Made by a program: the position numbers and the translations under genes. 64,000 nt of DNA, taken from positions 129,046,734 to 129,110,733 of the forward strand of contig CM035806.1 of the NCBI GenBank assembly GCA_020466095.1, written 5' to 3'. Shown in pieces: positions 1 to 11,557 of this stretch. The notes under the pieces were generated by a model. It searched no databases. It was not told the DNA's origin and saw nothing but the letters and a program-made list of their open reading frames with translations. The DNA is from Chlorops oryzae. Lineage: Eukaryota; Arthropoda; Insecta; Diptera; Chloropidae. Numbering within the stretch: the stretch's first letter is position 1; each line of letters opens with the position of its first letter.

Positions 1-1309
1 TCGACGTTTGCTGTAAACTGAATATTCGATGGTAGTGAGTTCCAGAGCTGCACAGAGAAAAGAAAAAATTGCCTTTCAGATAAACGCAAGCGATGCCAAA
101 AGGGAATAATATCGAGGTTGCGAGGAGAGTGGGTGAATCTTAGCTTGCTGTACAAATAAGAGGGTTCTCTTGTATATATTATACGATGAAGAAATAGAAC
201 GGTTCGAAATTTAAGCAAATTTTTAAAGCTAAGACCAAATATTAGGCGACTATATTCAGACACATGGTCGGTTCTTCTAAGGTTAAAGATATACCTTGCT
301 ATGTTGTTAAAAGCTACATTCAGCTTTCTCATGTTTTCGTATTCGCAGTTAGCGAATATTTCGGCGCCATATAGCAGAACTGGTACAAGATATGTCTTTC
401 CCAGGAGTAGGCGAATGTTTTGCGGAGTTTGGTTTTGCATGACCCATAAAGATCGGAGAAGACCGTAGACTTTAGCCGTTGCAGCGGAAATATGATTACT
501 CCATGAAAGATTGCGGTTGAAGATGATACCCAAATTTTTAGCTGTTTCAGAAAATTCAATTACAGAACTGCCAAGTTTAATGTTAGGAGCATCAAAAAGA
601 TCAACAGGACGCTTGCCAATTATGAGACACTTAGACTTTCTGGCATTGATCTCAAGAGAATTCTGAGATGCCCATACGTGCAGTTTTTTCCAGATCATCG
701 TTAAGGAATGAAATTCCCAGATTTATCTCATTAAGTTTACACCTTTGGATAAGCTGCACATCATCAGCATACATATGGATATCGCAATTTTTCAATACAG
801 AAGGAAGATCGTTGATATATGTGTTAAATAGCAAGGGGCCAAGAATTGATCCTTGAGGGACACCACTTGTCAGAGGCAAAAGTTTTGACTTAAAATCCCC
901 AACACAAACAGATTGAGATCTTTCGGTTAAATATGACTTTAATAGGCCCGTTGCATAAGAAGAGAAGTTGAAATTTCGATTAAGTTTTAGACAGGCAATA
1001 CTAGTATCAACTTTGTCAAAGGGCCTTCGAATGATCGAGAAGACATAAAACAGAAACTTCATTGTTTTCAAGTGCAGCGCGAATATCCTCAACTACATTA
1101 ATAATAACAGACACACAGCTACGATTACGTCTGAAGCCTGACTGCTTATCTGTCAAAAGGGATCTTGATGATAAGTACTGAGTAATTTGGGTATGCATGA
1201 TCCTTTCTAAAGCCTTTGACATGAATGGCAAAATCGAGATAGGGCGGAATTCACCATTGTTCTTGGGAATAGGGATAACCCTCGCTCTTTTCCAGCAGAT
1301 CGGAAACAC
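1..1309 (-). pseudogene. LINE-A reverse transcriptase and C-terminal region
   Basis: Two overlapping minus-strand frames together cover the RT. The first (1016-1309) has the finger motifs RVIPIPK and FRPISILP and ends at the DHSKAF motif, where a one-base shift moves the frame. The second (652-1092) continues with SGVPQGSILGPLLF and the catalytic YADD box (MYADDVQL). Below ~650 further frames carry the thumb and tail typical of Jockey/CR1 elements (for example WVMQNQTPQNIR in a conceptual reading). Degenerate, not functional as read. Confidence 0.8.
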
Positions 1310-1320
1310 GGACTTGGTTA

Positions 1321-2769
1321 TTATGCTATTAAAGATGTGTGTGGATCGTAGGTAGAATTTTTGGGTAGGATTGCTAGGATGAATTTAGGAGGAATATCGT
1401 CCAGGCCGATCGCAAAGGATTTTATGCTCAAGATAGCTTCTAAAACATCACAATCGTCAACGCAATAAAATGAAAATCCTTCATCATTTTCGATTAAAGC
1501 GGAGTTAGAGCCAATGTCCTTCGTTGCAGGCCGTGCGCATTGAGAGACGAAATGGGCATTTAATTCATCTACATTTATGTCAACACCATCAGAACTACGA
1601 TGATTTTTATTACTTAGTCCCAAATTTTTAATAAGAGTCCAGGTTTGCTTGCCACCACGGGCATTACTAAATTGTTCCTTAAAATAATCAGATTTAAGCC
1701 TTTTTATATCATTCACTACCTTGTTTCTCACCTGCTTAAATTCCGCTAAAAAATCAGGAGTGCGATATCGTTTCCAGCGAGCGTAGGCAAGATCACGGCT
1801 CCGAATGGAATGAGCAATTTCGGCATTAAACCAGGGTTTATTCGCTAGTTTGTTTTGCCGAATTGTTTTTAATGGAACGAAATTATCAAAAAGAGAACGT
1901 ATATTATTGTTAAAGAAATTGACTTGATCATCAACCGAGACCATCCATCTCGTGGAGTGCCACTCGATGTTATCTAAGGCGATTCCAAGGTCCGTGTAAT
2001 TTATATTCCTGTAATCTCTGTATTGGAATGTTGGAATTGCATGGTGTAGTTCAAAGTCATATGACAGAAAAATACAGTCATGCCTTGAAAACTGTGGTGC
2101 AGATACTTGATCATTTTTAATTATTTTCGATCGATTGTTAACATAAAAAACGTCTAGTAGGGAGCTATAGGACCTAGTGAAGTGTGTGGCAATGGAGGAA
2201 TTTGAGGGCGTAAGACCAAGAGATGCCATGGAATTAAGTATATAATTATCTTCGAAAATGTTAGAATTGAAATCTCCGGCTATTATAACCTCTGGGTACA
2301 TGACTGAAATACGTTCCAATATACTGTTAACATGGCTAAAGTCAATGTTTCGGTTGGGTCGATATACACAACCCAAAAGTAGCTTACCACTGTCGCTGCG
2401 GATTTCTAAAAACAAAAACTCACATGTGCTGTCTGCTTCAGATTTCAGGAGGAGCTTGGTAGCAATTCCAGACCTGACAAAGATAGCAACACCTCCACCG
2501 TGACCATGCCTATCAGCGCGAAACAGTTTAAATCCACTCATTTTTACTAAGTTGTCATGCATAGTCGGTAAGAACCATGTTTCAGAAACACAAACAATGT
2601 CGGCAGAAGAATGTTCAAAGATGTGCTTAAATTCATCCATTTTCTTCATCAGGCTCTGAGCGTTGATATGGAAGACTTTTAGACCTCTATTATTGTTTGC
2701 TAAAATGCTGACAATGGTTCTACAAGCAGCTTCAGAACTGTAGTCACTGCTAGCTACTGGAAAAGACAT
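1321..2769 (-). pseudogene. LINE-A ORF2 N-terminal part: endonuclease and linker
   Basis: A 482-codon open segment starting at an ATG. The first ~230 residues fit the endonuclease/exonuclease/phosphatase fold that nicks target DNA: FHINAQSLMKK near residue 33, DIVCVSETWF near 57, a GDFNSN motif near 165 and SRHDC near 228. The rest is the linker before the reverse transcriptase, including a PWFNAEI stretch near residue 313. It ends in sequence unlike the family just before the RT, so the product is truncated. The RT resumes downstream on the same strand in another frame. Confidence 0.8.
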
Positions 2770-3050
2770 ACCAAAAAATTTATATTATTAGCAACGCCGA
2801 TAGCAAGTTGAAAGTAGTGTAAATAGGCACCATGCAAAAAGCAAAATCGAGAGTACAGATTGAAGAATTTGATTATTAAGTTGAAATATGAAAAGTTTAC
2901 AAAAAATAAGGAATTAATAAAATTTAACAACGAATTTATCTTAATTAATTTTGAAAGCGAACAATGCATACTGTAGAGTGTAAAGTAAGGAAAAATGAGA
3001 AAAAATATAGAAAGCACTTAAATTGTGTATATGTAAATAATATAAGTCAT
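2770..3050. other. AT-rich spacer, nothing recognised
   Basis: AT-rich sequence between the LINE-A start codon and a dispersed repeat. It could be LINE-A 5' untranslated sequence. No reading frame or repeat seen. Confidence 0.4.
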
Positions 3051-3341
3051 TAGTGCTGGATCGCATCTGATAATTTTATTTATATTTTAAACTTTGCGTA
3101 CAAAGACCTAACTCACGTGTTTTGAACGAAAATTGATATCAAAAAGCCCTAACTCAGAAAACTGCTCGAAACACAGAAAAAATATAAATTCAAGCCTAAA
3201 ACAAATTTCGTGCGTAGTATTTAATTGACTTTGCGTTTAAACTTTTTTTAAATATCTAACCTTTGCGATTTTATGAAGTTTTTTCCTTCTCCTGTAAAGT
3301 AGCAAAATAATGAGTTACGCCCTTTCTATCCGAAGCTATCG
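3051..3341 (+). repeat. Terminal fragment of the ATAT-flanked element (also at 34606-36338)
   Basis: About 290 bp nearly identical to 36049-36338. It ends with the same terminus (CCGAAGCTATCG) and is followed by ATAT at 3342-3345, the same flank as in the full copy. It abuts BEL gag sequence directly, so the element probably inserted into that BEL copy. Its left part is missing. Confidence 0.75.
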
Positions 3342-3343
3342 AT

Positions 3344-3884
3344 ATGATGAATCCAATGCTTATCAGCGAATTAACTGAAAAGTTACCCGCACAATTGAAG
3401 TTAGACTGGGGTAAACATAAATGTTCGGTTGCATGCCCAGACCTATCCGAGTTCAGCAATTGGTTATACAAACTCGCAGAGGTGGCAAGCAGCGTAACAA
3501 TCGGAATAATAGATGTGGAAAATAATGACAAACGAAAGCCACAGCGCGTAGGTTTCCAGCAAGAGAATGCCGAAGACTCAACGAAAAAAGAAAGCGTAAA
3601 ATGTTACATTTGCAACAATGAACATAAAGCGGTTAATTGTGTAGAGCTGAAGGCTATGGATTATGACGCCAAGTGGAAGGCGATTAAAGAAAAGGATTTG
3701 TGTCGATCCTGTCTGATGAAACACGATAAAAAATTCTGTCGTAACCGAAGAGAGTGTGGAATAAATGGCTGCACGAAAAAACACCATTGGATTCTACACA
3801 AGGAAGGCGAATCTGCCGAATCAAAATCTGCCGAAACTGTTGGGTTTCATGCGGTAAAAACATCAGATGTACTATTCAAAATAG
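3344..3884 (+). pseudogene. BEL/Pao gag fragment with zinc knuckles, cut by a gap
   Basis: A 180-residue stretch of a BEL/Pao gag up to the N gap. Residues ~30-55 match the gag region before the knuckles (LSEFSNWLYKLAEVASSV). Then two Cys/His clusters follow: CYICNNEHKAVNC at about residues 85-97 and CRSCLMKHDKKFC with a further CxxxxC..HH cluster at about 125-150. It would bind RNA in the particle. The 5' part is replaced by the repeat at 3051-3341; the reading across the Ns is meaningless. Confidence 0.75.
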
Positions 3885-3984
3885 NNNNNNNNNNNNNNNN
3901 NNNNNNNNNNNNNNNNNNNNNNNNNNNNNNNNNNNNNNNNNNNNNNNNNNNNNNNNNNNNNNNNNNNNNNNNNNNNNNNNNNNN
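3885..3984. other. Assembly gap, 100 N
   Basis: Exactly 100 undetermined bases, typical of a scaffold gap of unknown real size. Continuity of the BEL fragment across it cannot be assumed. Confidence 0.99.
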
Positions 3985-4193
3985 CAATTTAGAAGGAGTT
4001 AGTTCATCATATTTCATAAAATAAATGTGGAGATATTTTAAATATTTTTGAATTTCAAATTGCCGTTGAAAAAAAGGATTAAAAAAGGATAAAAAAGGAT
4101 TTAAATCTCATTCACGGGATGGGGGTTTTAGAGTAAAAAAAAGGACTATCCCGCGAAAAAAAGGATGGATGGCAGCTTACTCATACTGCACAT

Positions 4194-4815
4194 TAGGGTG
4201 TCCCAAAAATAATTTTTTTTTTCGAATTTTTAGTTGCACAAGTCTTGTTTGAAAGCTTATGTGGTAAAGTTTTTTGAGATTTTTTTCCAGATTTTTCGAA
4301 GATGGTTTAGAGGTAGCTCTCGTCGATTTTTCCATAAAAATCAGACTTTTAGGAAGATTTTTGATTTTCAGCATAAATCTATCAAAAGTAAACATTTTTG
4401 GTCTTAGAGTCATCGCTACAAAACAGAGCTATCGAAACTTTACTTTAGTGTTACAGAAAACGTAACGTCTGGATTTTTTTGGTCAATTTGAAGTCATGTA
4501 TTAAATTTTTTTTTGGAAAATTTTCGTAAATCTCATAACAAAAGGCTTCATAACTTTTAAAGATACTATGAAAATTAACAAAAGTAATGATGTAGTATAA
4601 GAGATAGCTAAGTTGTAAATAATTTAAGACCATTGCTAAGAATTTTCGACTTACGGTTCTACAGTTATAGCCTATAATATTACTGTACACAGTGGTGAAA
4701 AAATATGTTGCCTACATAAAGGCTTAAACTTGGAAAAAATCTCAAAAATACTTCACCACATAAGCTTTGAAATAAAGCGTGTGCAAAATAAAAAATTTTT
4801 TTTTGGGACACCCTA
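4194..4815. mobile_element. hAT-type MITE (622 bp) with long TIRs
   Basis: Starts TAGGGTGTCCCAAAAA and ends with its inverse. Homology between the arms continues for roughly 100 bp (CAAAGCTTATGTGGT is found in both). Flanks are CTGCACAT (4186-4193) and GTGCACAT (4816-4823), a 7/8 match to an 8-bp target duplication. The first five bases fit the hAT consensus YARNG and the flank fits nTnnnnAn. No transposase inside. Preceding sequence 4060-4170 holds several AAAAGGAT repeats. Confidence 0.75.
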
Positions 4816-4932
4816 GTGCACATGTATAGGAACGAGGGCTTCTATGAGAGAGGCATAATGAAATTACCTTTAAAATGGCAACAAGTTATCGAACAAAACG
4901 GCGCATATTTGACCTAAATCGGGTCATTCTAA

Positions 4933-5488
4933 CTATCTTAAATAAAGCCCCCAATTTAATGCAAAAATAATGGATTTCTTTTTACTACACCTAATATTTT
5001 CTTCAGGGATATCGAAATTTGATTTAAAATAATCAGCAAATAGATCGACTGCCTCAGACAGAGTGTTCGCAAGTTTAGAGTTCCAAAATAAAGATTTAGG
5101 AATAATAGAGCTCTTTCTTCGGGAGTTTACATATCTCCAGAACTCCTTTGGGTTCATTTTTATTTTAACTCAATTTTCGTACAATAGTTTTTGAATAAAA
5201 ATTTATTTAGAAAACAAAATTCACGACTGTAGCGTTTATAGATAATAAAATGAAGTGAATCATTCGAAGCTAAAAATTTTTTATAGAATTTATTTCGCAA
5301 ATTTTTTATGATTTTAAGACCAGGAGTAGCCCAAGGAATGGAGTAGTTATAAGCTTTTATAAGAGGAGAGCAATCGTTAATTAAGCTCAATAGTGTACTC
5401 TTAAAATGGTTAAATGCAGCAGCTGCATCCAATAGCTTGAGTTCAGTATCCCAATCAATGCCATTGATTTTCGTATTTAGCATAGATA
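4933..5488 (-). pseudogene. LINE-B ORF2 linker/pre-RT segment
   Basis: Two minus-strand open segments (5160-5488 and 4933-5157) carry the region between endonuclease and RT. Visible are SIPWATPGLKIIKNLRNKFYK style sequence and the family-typical NPKEFWRYVNSRR motif at 5110-5157. No RT catalytic box follows. The first 27 residues of the longer open frame derive from the mariner end and are not LINE sequence. Confidence 0.7.
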
Positions 5489-6794
5489 ACAGGTTGGCTG
5501 ATAAGTCCCCGGTCTGACACATAGATGGCGTCGCTAGTATTAAATGCATATTATTTTTATATAGTGGCAACCTTCAAATGATTCGTGTCAAAATTTGACG
5601 TCTGTAAGTCAATTAGTTTGTGAGATAGAGCGTCTTTTGTGAAGCAACTTTTGTTATTGTGAAAAAAATGGAAAAAAAGGAATTTCGTGATTTGATAGAA
5701 TACTGTTTTCTGAAGGGAAAAAATACAGTGGAAGCAAAAACTTGGCTTGATAATGAGTTTCCGGACTCTGCCCCAGGAAAATCAACAATAATTGATTGGT
5801 ATGCAAAATTCAAGCGTGGTGAAATGAGCACGGAGGACGGTGAACGCAGTGGACCGCCCCGAAAGAGGTGGTTACCGACGAAAACATCAAAAAAATTCAC
5901 AAAATGATTTTGAATGACCGTAAAAATGAAGTTTGATCGAGATAGCAGAGGCCTTAAAGATATCAAAGGAACGTGTTGGTCATATCATTCATCAATATTT
6001 GGATATGAAAAAGCTCTGTGAAAATAGGTGCCGCGCGAGCTCACATTTGAACCAAAAAACAACAACGTGTTGATGATTCTGAGCGGTGTTTGCAGCTCTT
6101 AACTCGCAATACACCCGAGTTTTTGCGTCGATATGTGACAATGGATGAAACATGGCTCTATCACTAACACTCCTGAGTCCAATCGACAGTCGGCTGAGTG
6201 GACAGCGATTCGGTTGAACCGTCTCCGAAGCGTGGAAAGACTCAAAATTCCGCTGGCAAAGTAATGGCCTCTGTTTTTTGGGATGGGCATGGAATAATTT
6301 TTATCGATTATCTTGAGAAGGGAAAAAACTATCAACCAGTGACTATTATATGTCGTTATTGGAGCGTTTTGAAGGTCGAAATCGCGGCAAAACGGCCCCA
6401 TATGAAGAAGAAAAAAGTGTTGTTCCACCAAGACAACGCACCGTGCCACAAGCCATTGAGAACGATGGCAAAAATTCATGAATTAGGCTTCGAATTGCTT
6501 CCCCACCCACCGTATTCTCCAGGTCTGGCCCCCAGCGACTTTTTCTTGTTCTCAGACCTCAAAAGGATGCTCGCAGGGAAAAAAATTTGGCTGCAAATGA
6601 AGAGGTGATCGCCGAAACTGAGGCCTATTTTGAGGCAAAACCGAAGGAGTACTACCAAAATGGTATCAAAAAATTAGAAGGTCGTTATAATTGTTGTATC
6701 GCTCTTGAAGGGAACTATGTTGAATAATAAAAACGAATTTTGACAAACAAATGTGTTTTTCTTTGTAAGACCGGGGACTTATCAGCCAACCTGT
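5489..6794 (+). mobile_element. mariner 1, irritans-subfamily type, 1306 bp, nested in LINE-B
   Basis: Complete element: left ITR starts ACAGGTTGGCTGATAAGTCC at 5489 and the right ITR is its inverse ending at 6794, with TA duplicated at 5487-5488 and 6795-6796. The ITR matches what I recall of Himar1-like irritans mariners. Copy 2 lies at 19783-20977. Insertion within LINE-B shows that mariner 1 is the younger of the two. Confidence 0.93.
5668..6727 (+). pseudogene. mariner 1 transposase, frameshifted
   Basis: Cut-and-paste transposase of the D,D34D type. The N-terminal HTH region is readable from the ATG at 5668 (EFRDLIEYCFLKGKNT). The first catalytic Asp sits in TMDETWLYH near 6140, followed at once by an extra base creating a stop (copy 2 lacks it). 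The C-terminal frame at 6198-6608 keeps the second Asp in FHQDNAPCH and the third in LAPSDFF, 34 residues later, though the usual SPD just before it reads SPG. Several other indels break the frame. The final NYVE and TAA are at 6716-6727. Not functional as read. Confidence 0.88.
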
Positions 6795-6796
6795 TA

Positions 6797-7596
6797 TATT
6801 ACACCTTTTGTAGTCAAAGCGTTGAGCGATAAATGGAAGCGGTTTTAAGGGAGAAAATTGATAAAAATTTAAGAGAATAAAATAGAGGAACATTTGAAAA
6901 TTAGAGCATGAAAAAAGAGAAAGAAGCCTCAATTAGGCTGGAGTTTAACATTTTTACTTATATAGAGTAAAATCTAGCAATCTATGAAGCTTATTGAAAC
7001 AATGGTTGCGTTGAACTAAATCAAGGTTAGAAAAACCATCCAGGACGTAAGATTCAAATATAGTTAAGCACACCCTTAGGGTAGAGGCCAGTATTATCCA
7101 AAGCAGGGCACCAGTCCAAATTACTTAGGTTGAAATCACCCAGGAGGCAGATATGTTTCATCTTCAGATTGATTACTTGCTAGTTAGTGAGGTTGTCGAT
7201 ATGTACTTTGTAAACATCAAAAGGACTTTGCGGCGGAATGTATGAGGCTGACACGATGATTTTCGCAGCATTAGTAGTAATTGATATGGAGCGTTGTTCC
7301 CACTGTGGATCCATATTGAGATGGTCGAGTATACTAACAGTAAAGCACCGCTTAACTGCTATTAAAAACCCTCCACCTCCTCTAGAGCAACCAGTCGAAA
7401 AGCTATCACGGTCTTTTCTAAAAACTTGAAAAACATTCATGTCGAAGAATTCTTCATCGAAAAAATTGGAGTTCAACCATGTCTCAACCAGAACAATAAT
7501 ATCAGCATTCAAAAAGGCAGCATTCATAAAGAGTAATTTCGATTTGGTACGCATTCCAGAGACATTTTCATAGAATATCTTTAGACCAGTTTCCAC
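6797..7596 (-). pseudogene. LINE-B ORF2 endonuclease
   Basis: The open part (7180-7596) starts within IFYENVSGMRTKSK and includes DIIVLVETWL and a GGGGFLIAVKR stretch, all typical of LINE endonucleases. Further left the frame breaks but a GDFNLSNLDW motif is readable at about 7110-7140, confirming continuity towards the mariner insertion. Its 5' end overlaps the end of ORF1 by about 15 bases; no ATG opens this frame, so ORF2 start is uncertain. Confidence 0.75.
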
Positions 7597-8733
7597 AGTT
7601 TCATCAATTGCGTAGTTACGGATTCACCTGAGGGTCGTCGTTTTTTTGAAAAAAACGGGAATGGCCTTATACGAACGTGAGCAGGCCAAAGAGATGCATC
7701 GAGTACCTTGTCAAAAGCAGGCGAAGAGACACCTAATTTAAAGTTGACTCTTTTAATTGAATTAGTTGGAGTGTCTTTTTTGATAAGCTTAAAGCATGAT
7801 AAGAGAGATGTATCAACACCGGTGTGCTTGCAAACATATTCAATTATGTTGTCTTCGGAGACAGTAGGCATAAAAGATGACAAATGCAACCATTTCTTGC
7901 GAATAGCCACACTTAATTCTGAGCTTGAGTTCGATCCAACAACAGTTGTATTTCTAGAACGCTTCTTGTTCACAACATCAAGCCACTGAGTATTGATATG
8001 ATCACTTGCATAAGAGAGAGAGGGTGAGATGGCAGCAGGTACATCAGACGATTCAGATGAACGTAGTGTAATGTTTGAATTGAGAACCATGGAGAGTGAG
8101 TTAGCAGCTTCGGTATCACGAGTTGCATTCGCAGTGTTCGATTGATCGCAGATCGGCATCGTTGTAGTTCTCGGCTGACTAGAAGACACTGGCATTTAAG
8201 TTGGCAGTAGTTGGTGTTGTTGTACTTTTGTTTACAAGAGTAGAATTGCTTACACATGATTGACGGTTTGATGCAATGTTCGAGTTGGGACCCCTTTGCC
8301 ACCTTAGTAGACAAAGTAGGTACATTAACCTTAGCTTTTGAGCGAGGTTTGAATTTGTGTTTGAATTAGAAAGAGGATAGGAATTTCACCGTTGGTTTTG
8401 CATGATTAGGAGAGTTTACTGGCGCCGCTTTAGACAAGTTAGAGTTCGGCTTTTTCATCGAAAGAGAATGTAAAGCAAAGTCGTCGAAAAAACGTGAGCA
8501 CTTCAGATTAAGGTTTTTAATTTCATTTGATAAAATAGCAAACTTTCGACTAAATTAATAGACTTTGAAAGGCAATCATTGCAGTTAAATACTATATTAG
8601 GATTTTTTATCAGAAAATCAAGAGTGTTATTCCCGATTATTGGCAGTACACGAGAGATGAAAATTGTAATTTGCATATGTTTACACACGATATCACAGTC
8701 GCCACTATGGCAGAAAGCACAAGCACTAGACAT
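7581..8733 (-). pseudogene. LINE-B ORF1 (gag-like, Cys/His finger)
   Basis: Begins at an ATG at 8733 with a Cys/His-rich start (CAFCHSGDCDIVCKH) resembling the PHD-like finger of Jockey/CR1 ORF1 proteins. Frames then shift; the largest open piece (7581-8195) ends with the conserved C-terminal domain of such ORF1s: KWLHLSSFMPTVSEDNIIEY followed by a VNFKLGV and WPAHVRIRPF motif. The protein would bind the element RNA. At least two frameshifts lie between 8195 and 8510. Confidence 0.7.
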
Positions 8734-8737
8734 TACG

Positions 8738-9012
8738 TGACCGTACTCAAGCTCAGCCTAGAATGAATGGGTTTGTGTCCATCCTGCGAGACCTGTGTGT
8801 CTAAGCTATGGTTGTTGTAACGCCTATTGTACTTAAATAGTAAGTTTATCTACCAATGTTTTTTTTTTCTTTTTTGTAATTACTATAAATAAAATTTCAT
8901 TTCTTATTCGTATTTTTTCTTATTCTTATTTGCTTCTTAATGTTACATTTAAATAAAACTTCCTCTTCTGGAAAAAATAATGTAAAAATAAACAGTTCAA
9001 AAATAAAGAAAT
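8738..9012. other. AT-rich spacer
   Basis: AT-rich sequence upstream of LINE-B. No coding or repeat signal recognised. Confidence 0.4.
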
Positions 9013-9265
9013 ATATCGCACCCTTGCTACTAAATCGGCACAATTCAAAATTTCGTATTTCTCGAAAATCATTCAATCTCTCTTGAAACTAAGGAGAAAT
9101 AATATTTTTTCTAAACTTATATTACTCTCTATCGATTGCTGGATCTGTGAATATAAGCGTTAAATTTCTAGGTGTTCGGTTTCTTACAGAAAAATGCAAT
9201 CGAACATAAAAAAAATGATTAAAAAAATTTTGAATTGTGCCGATTTATTAGCAAAGGTGCGATAT
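9013..9265. repeat. Inverted-repeat element, 253 bp
   Basis: The left arm ATATCGCACCCTTGCTACTA and the matching inverse right arm (ending GTGCGATAT) share about 40-60 bp, including CGGCACAATTCAAAAT. MITE-like foldback. No convincing target duplication, so the superfamily is open. Confidence 0.6.
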
Positions 9266-9897
9266 GTACAGTTCGGGACTTCGTCGTGGAGCGAGGTTCG
9301 CGTCATCGAAAACTTACTAAGGAAGACAGATGATATTATGGACATATATCCGCTTGAAGAAGAATTAAATGTATGAGGAAAAAGTTTATTTGGCGAAAAT
9401 TTTACCTCGTTACAATAAATATGTGCATCGTGAAAAGCACACTATCTATTGCGTAGGTCAGCTTCGCCACAGTGTGTCGAAAGTTGCGATAGCGATCGAA
9501 CATCGAACATATATCGACCAAGCGTGTACGCTCGAAACTAGAAACTGTTTGACGGTCGGTAACGTATCCGTGCATTCTACAGCTCCTAGGTATATGCGTC
9601 GACATTGGTGCGCTGCTATTACTGCGTACAGAAGTCGGTCACGCAGGGAGTTGTGAAATTTGTATGCAAGCTTTGCTTTTCGAACAAATAAATTAAATCG
9701 AATTGGAAAGCAGATGATTTTATGCAAAACCTTTGCGAATAAATAAAAGTATTGAAGTTTGGATCTTGTGGTGATTTTTTTATATTGAAACGATTTGGTT
9801 TTCTCTTATTGAAATTAGGGTTGCAGAAAATTTGTGGAGTGCTGCGAAGGTGAAGGTAAACAAATTTGAGGTACGCTACGGTCGGCATTGGTCGCAT
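9266..9897. other. Unassigned sequence left of the GAATGC MITE
   Basis: Short open frames on both strands look spurious. The stretch continues past the MITE at 9906-10592 (CTACGCAC duplicated) into the BEL leader, so part may be BEL 5' LTR or leader. I found no matching copy on the right side of the BEL element. Confidence 0.35.
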
Positions 9898-9905
9898 CTA
9901 CGCAC

Positions 9906-10592
9906 TAGTGATGTAACGAATGTCAAATTTTAGCATTCGCGAATGCGAATGCGAATGCCTACTCATATTCGCGAATGCGAATGCGAATGCGAATATTCAG
10001 TTTTTGAATCTATATCTCAAATTTAGCACACATCACCAAATCAATTCATTTATTTATATAGCGCACTAACTTTGGAAAAAAATAATTCATTCATAAGTAA
10101 AAGAAATTACACATTTCGATGTTAAATTTCAAAGTGTTAAAAAAAAACAGTCACATGACAACAACAAAACTAATCCGACGATTTTCGTGCAAGCATAACG
10201 CCCCTGCGCAATACGCAATGTTATTGTCGTTTTTCGTTTAGCAGCCCTCAGACGGTCGTTCTTGTATGAAAATTTATGTGAAGGAACTTAAAGGCATTCC
10301 AAATGCGTTTAATTCAGGGATCGGCAAAATTGAAAATGCAAGTGTGTGTGAGAGAGCAGATTTTAAGTGTAATTATCTTGTGTAACGGTAGCACATAAAA
10401 AATTCTTTAAATGCTAAAAATATTGGCTTTTAAATTTAAATTTAAAAAATCGATTAAAGTTTACATTTTTGGTCAATTTTCTGCTAATTATATATTCGCA
10501 AAATATTCGCAACATTTTGCGAATGCGAATGCGAATGTGAAAAAATATGCGAATATTCGCGAATGCGAATGCGAATATTCGTTACATCACTA
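9906..10592. mobile_element. hAT-type MITE copy 1 with GAATGC repeats (687 bp)
   Basis: Termini TAGTGATGTAACGAAT and inverse; YARNG start. Flanks CTACGCAC (9898-9905) and GTACGCAC (10593-10600) match 7/8 as an 8-bp duplication. Just inside both ends are runs of the hexamer GAATGC and its inverse, typical of subterminal transposase-binding repeats. Nearly identical to the copy at 37080-37762. No transposase. Confidence 0.85.
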
Positions 10593-10822
10593 GTACGCAC
10601 TGCGGTTGCCATTTCTATAACTTTTATTGTACTTCTGAAGTGACCATTCCTTTTCTGCCGAGTTTTTTATCTCTTTTTCACAACAAGCATCCAGCTCACA
10701 TCAAAGCCGGCGGTAATTTAAGTTGCTATCCGTTGAACGGTGAACTTAATCGCGCTTGCATTGAATTCTTCGGACAGTTATCTCGTTAGAATCGGGTTTC
10801 GTGATCAACTTCCGTAAACAGT

Positions 10823-11557
10823 ATGGATACCTTACGCCATTTTAACTCCGCGGTTGCTGAACTCAAGAACATGTGTGATGCAGCTATGAACAGCGATCCG
10901 ATGAATCAAAGCAGCAATTGCTGGAGCTTAAATTCAAACAACTGGTGTACGGTTGGAATGAAGTGCGTCAAACGTATCGAGCAGCGGTCGAGAAAGGTGC
11001 CTGGAGTCCGGTTGCGGCCGATTCTGCTGAAATTAGTTATCATGAGTGTCGCGACCTTCAGATGATAGCCAGAGCCAAGCTTCAGGAGATGCTACGAGAA
11101 ATCACCCCCCAACATCCACCGCTGTCGAGCACTCGGGCGACCCCTCCACCTAACGACTTCCATGGAGAAGACAATTTCATCAGGGTACCACCGTGTGATA
11201 CTGAAGGTTTTTGCTGGTGGCTATAGCGAATGGCCAGCATTTCGAGACATGTTCACCGCGGTTTACGTCAATCACCCTCGGCTGCCACCAGTGCAAAAGT
11301 TATACCATCTTCGCAGCAAGACGACGGGAGCAGCGGGTGCTATCGTCAAAGGCTATCCGCTGTGTGGCGACAACTTTACGAATGCGTGGGAGGCTCTTAA
11401 GGCGCGATATGAGAACAAACCTGGACGCCCTGCTCGTTCATTTCTGTTCCAGGCGTCTTGCGGCGCAAACGATCGCACATTGGGAACAGTCACTGGCGTC
11501 ACATCGAGAGGTGCCAACGTGGCCACAAATGAATGCCTTTTTGACCAAGCGATATGA
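10823..11557 (+). pseudogene. BEL gag N-terminal and DUF1759-like region
   Basis: Starts at an ATG (MDTLRHFNSAVAELK) after a likely leader. The frame shifts by 11060 and again near 11160. The 11162-11557 frame carries the DUF1759-type gag core: FAGGYSEWPAFRDMFTAVYV, LRSKTTGAAG and a NAWEALKARYENK helix. It would form the particle shell. Broken as read. Confidence 0.8.

Larger units (their letters stand above)
1..2769 (-). mobile_element. LINE-A, Jockey-like non-LTR retrotransposon, 3' end cut by window
   Basis: A minus-strand non-LTR retrotransposon. Reading leftward from 2769 there is an apurinic-like endonuclease, then a reverse transcriptase, then a C-terminal region that runs off the window start. 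No ORF1 is visible upstream, and 2770-3050 is AT-rich with no coding signal, so the copy may be 5'-truncated. At least one frameshift (near 1016-1030) breaks the ORF2. Jockey-like assignment rests on domain order and motif style; another clade of the Jockey/CR1 group is possible. Confidence 0.85.
4925..8733 (-). mobile_element. LINE-B, Jockey/CR1-like non-LTR element, interrupted by mariner 1
   Basis: A second minus-strand LINE. From right to left: ORF1 with an N-terminal Cys/His finger, ORF2 endonuclease, then the linker before the RT, ending near 4925 with no RT core. Loss of the 3' half is unusual for LINEs, which normally lose the 5' end, so a later deletion is likely. Mariner 1 (5489-6794) is inserted in ORF2; the LINE resumes on both sides of its TA duplication. 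Confidence 0.8.

Noticed and set aside
9369..9656. 95-codon plus-strand frame
   Set aside because: Opens on an ATG but has no recognisable domain, and overlapping frames on the other strand are equally long.
10411..10593. Frame rich in NANANVKK/ECECEY
   Set aside because: Translation of GAATGC hexamers inside the hAT MITE.
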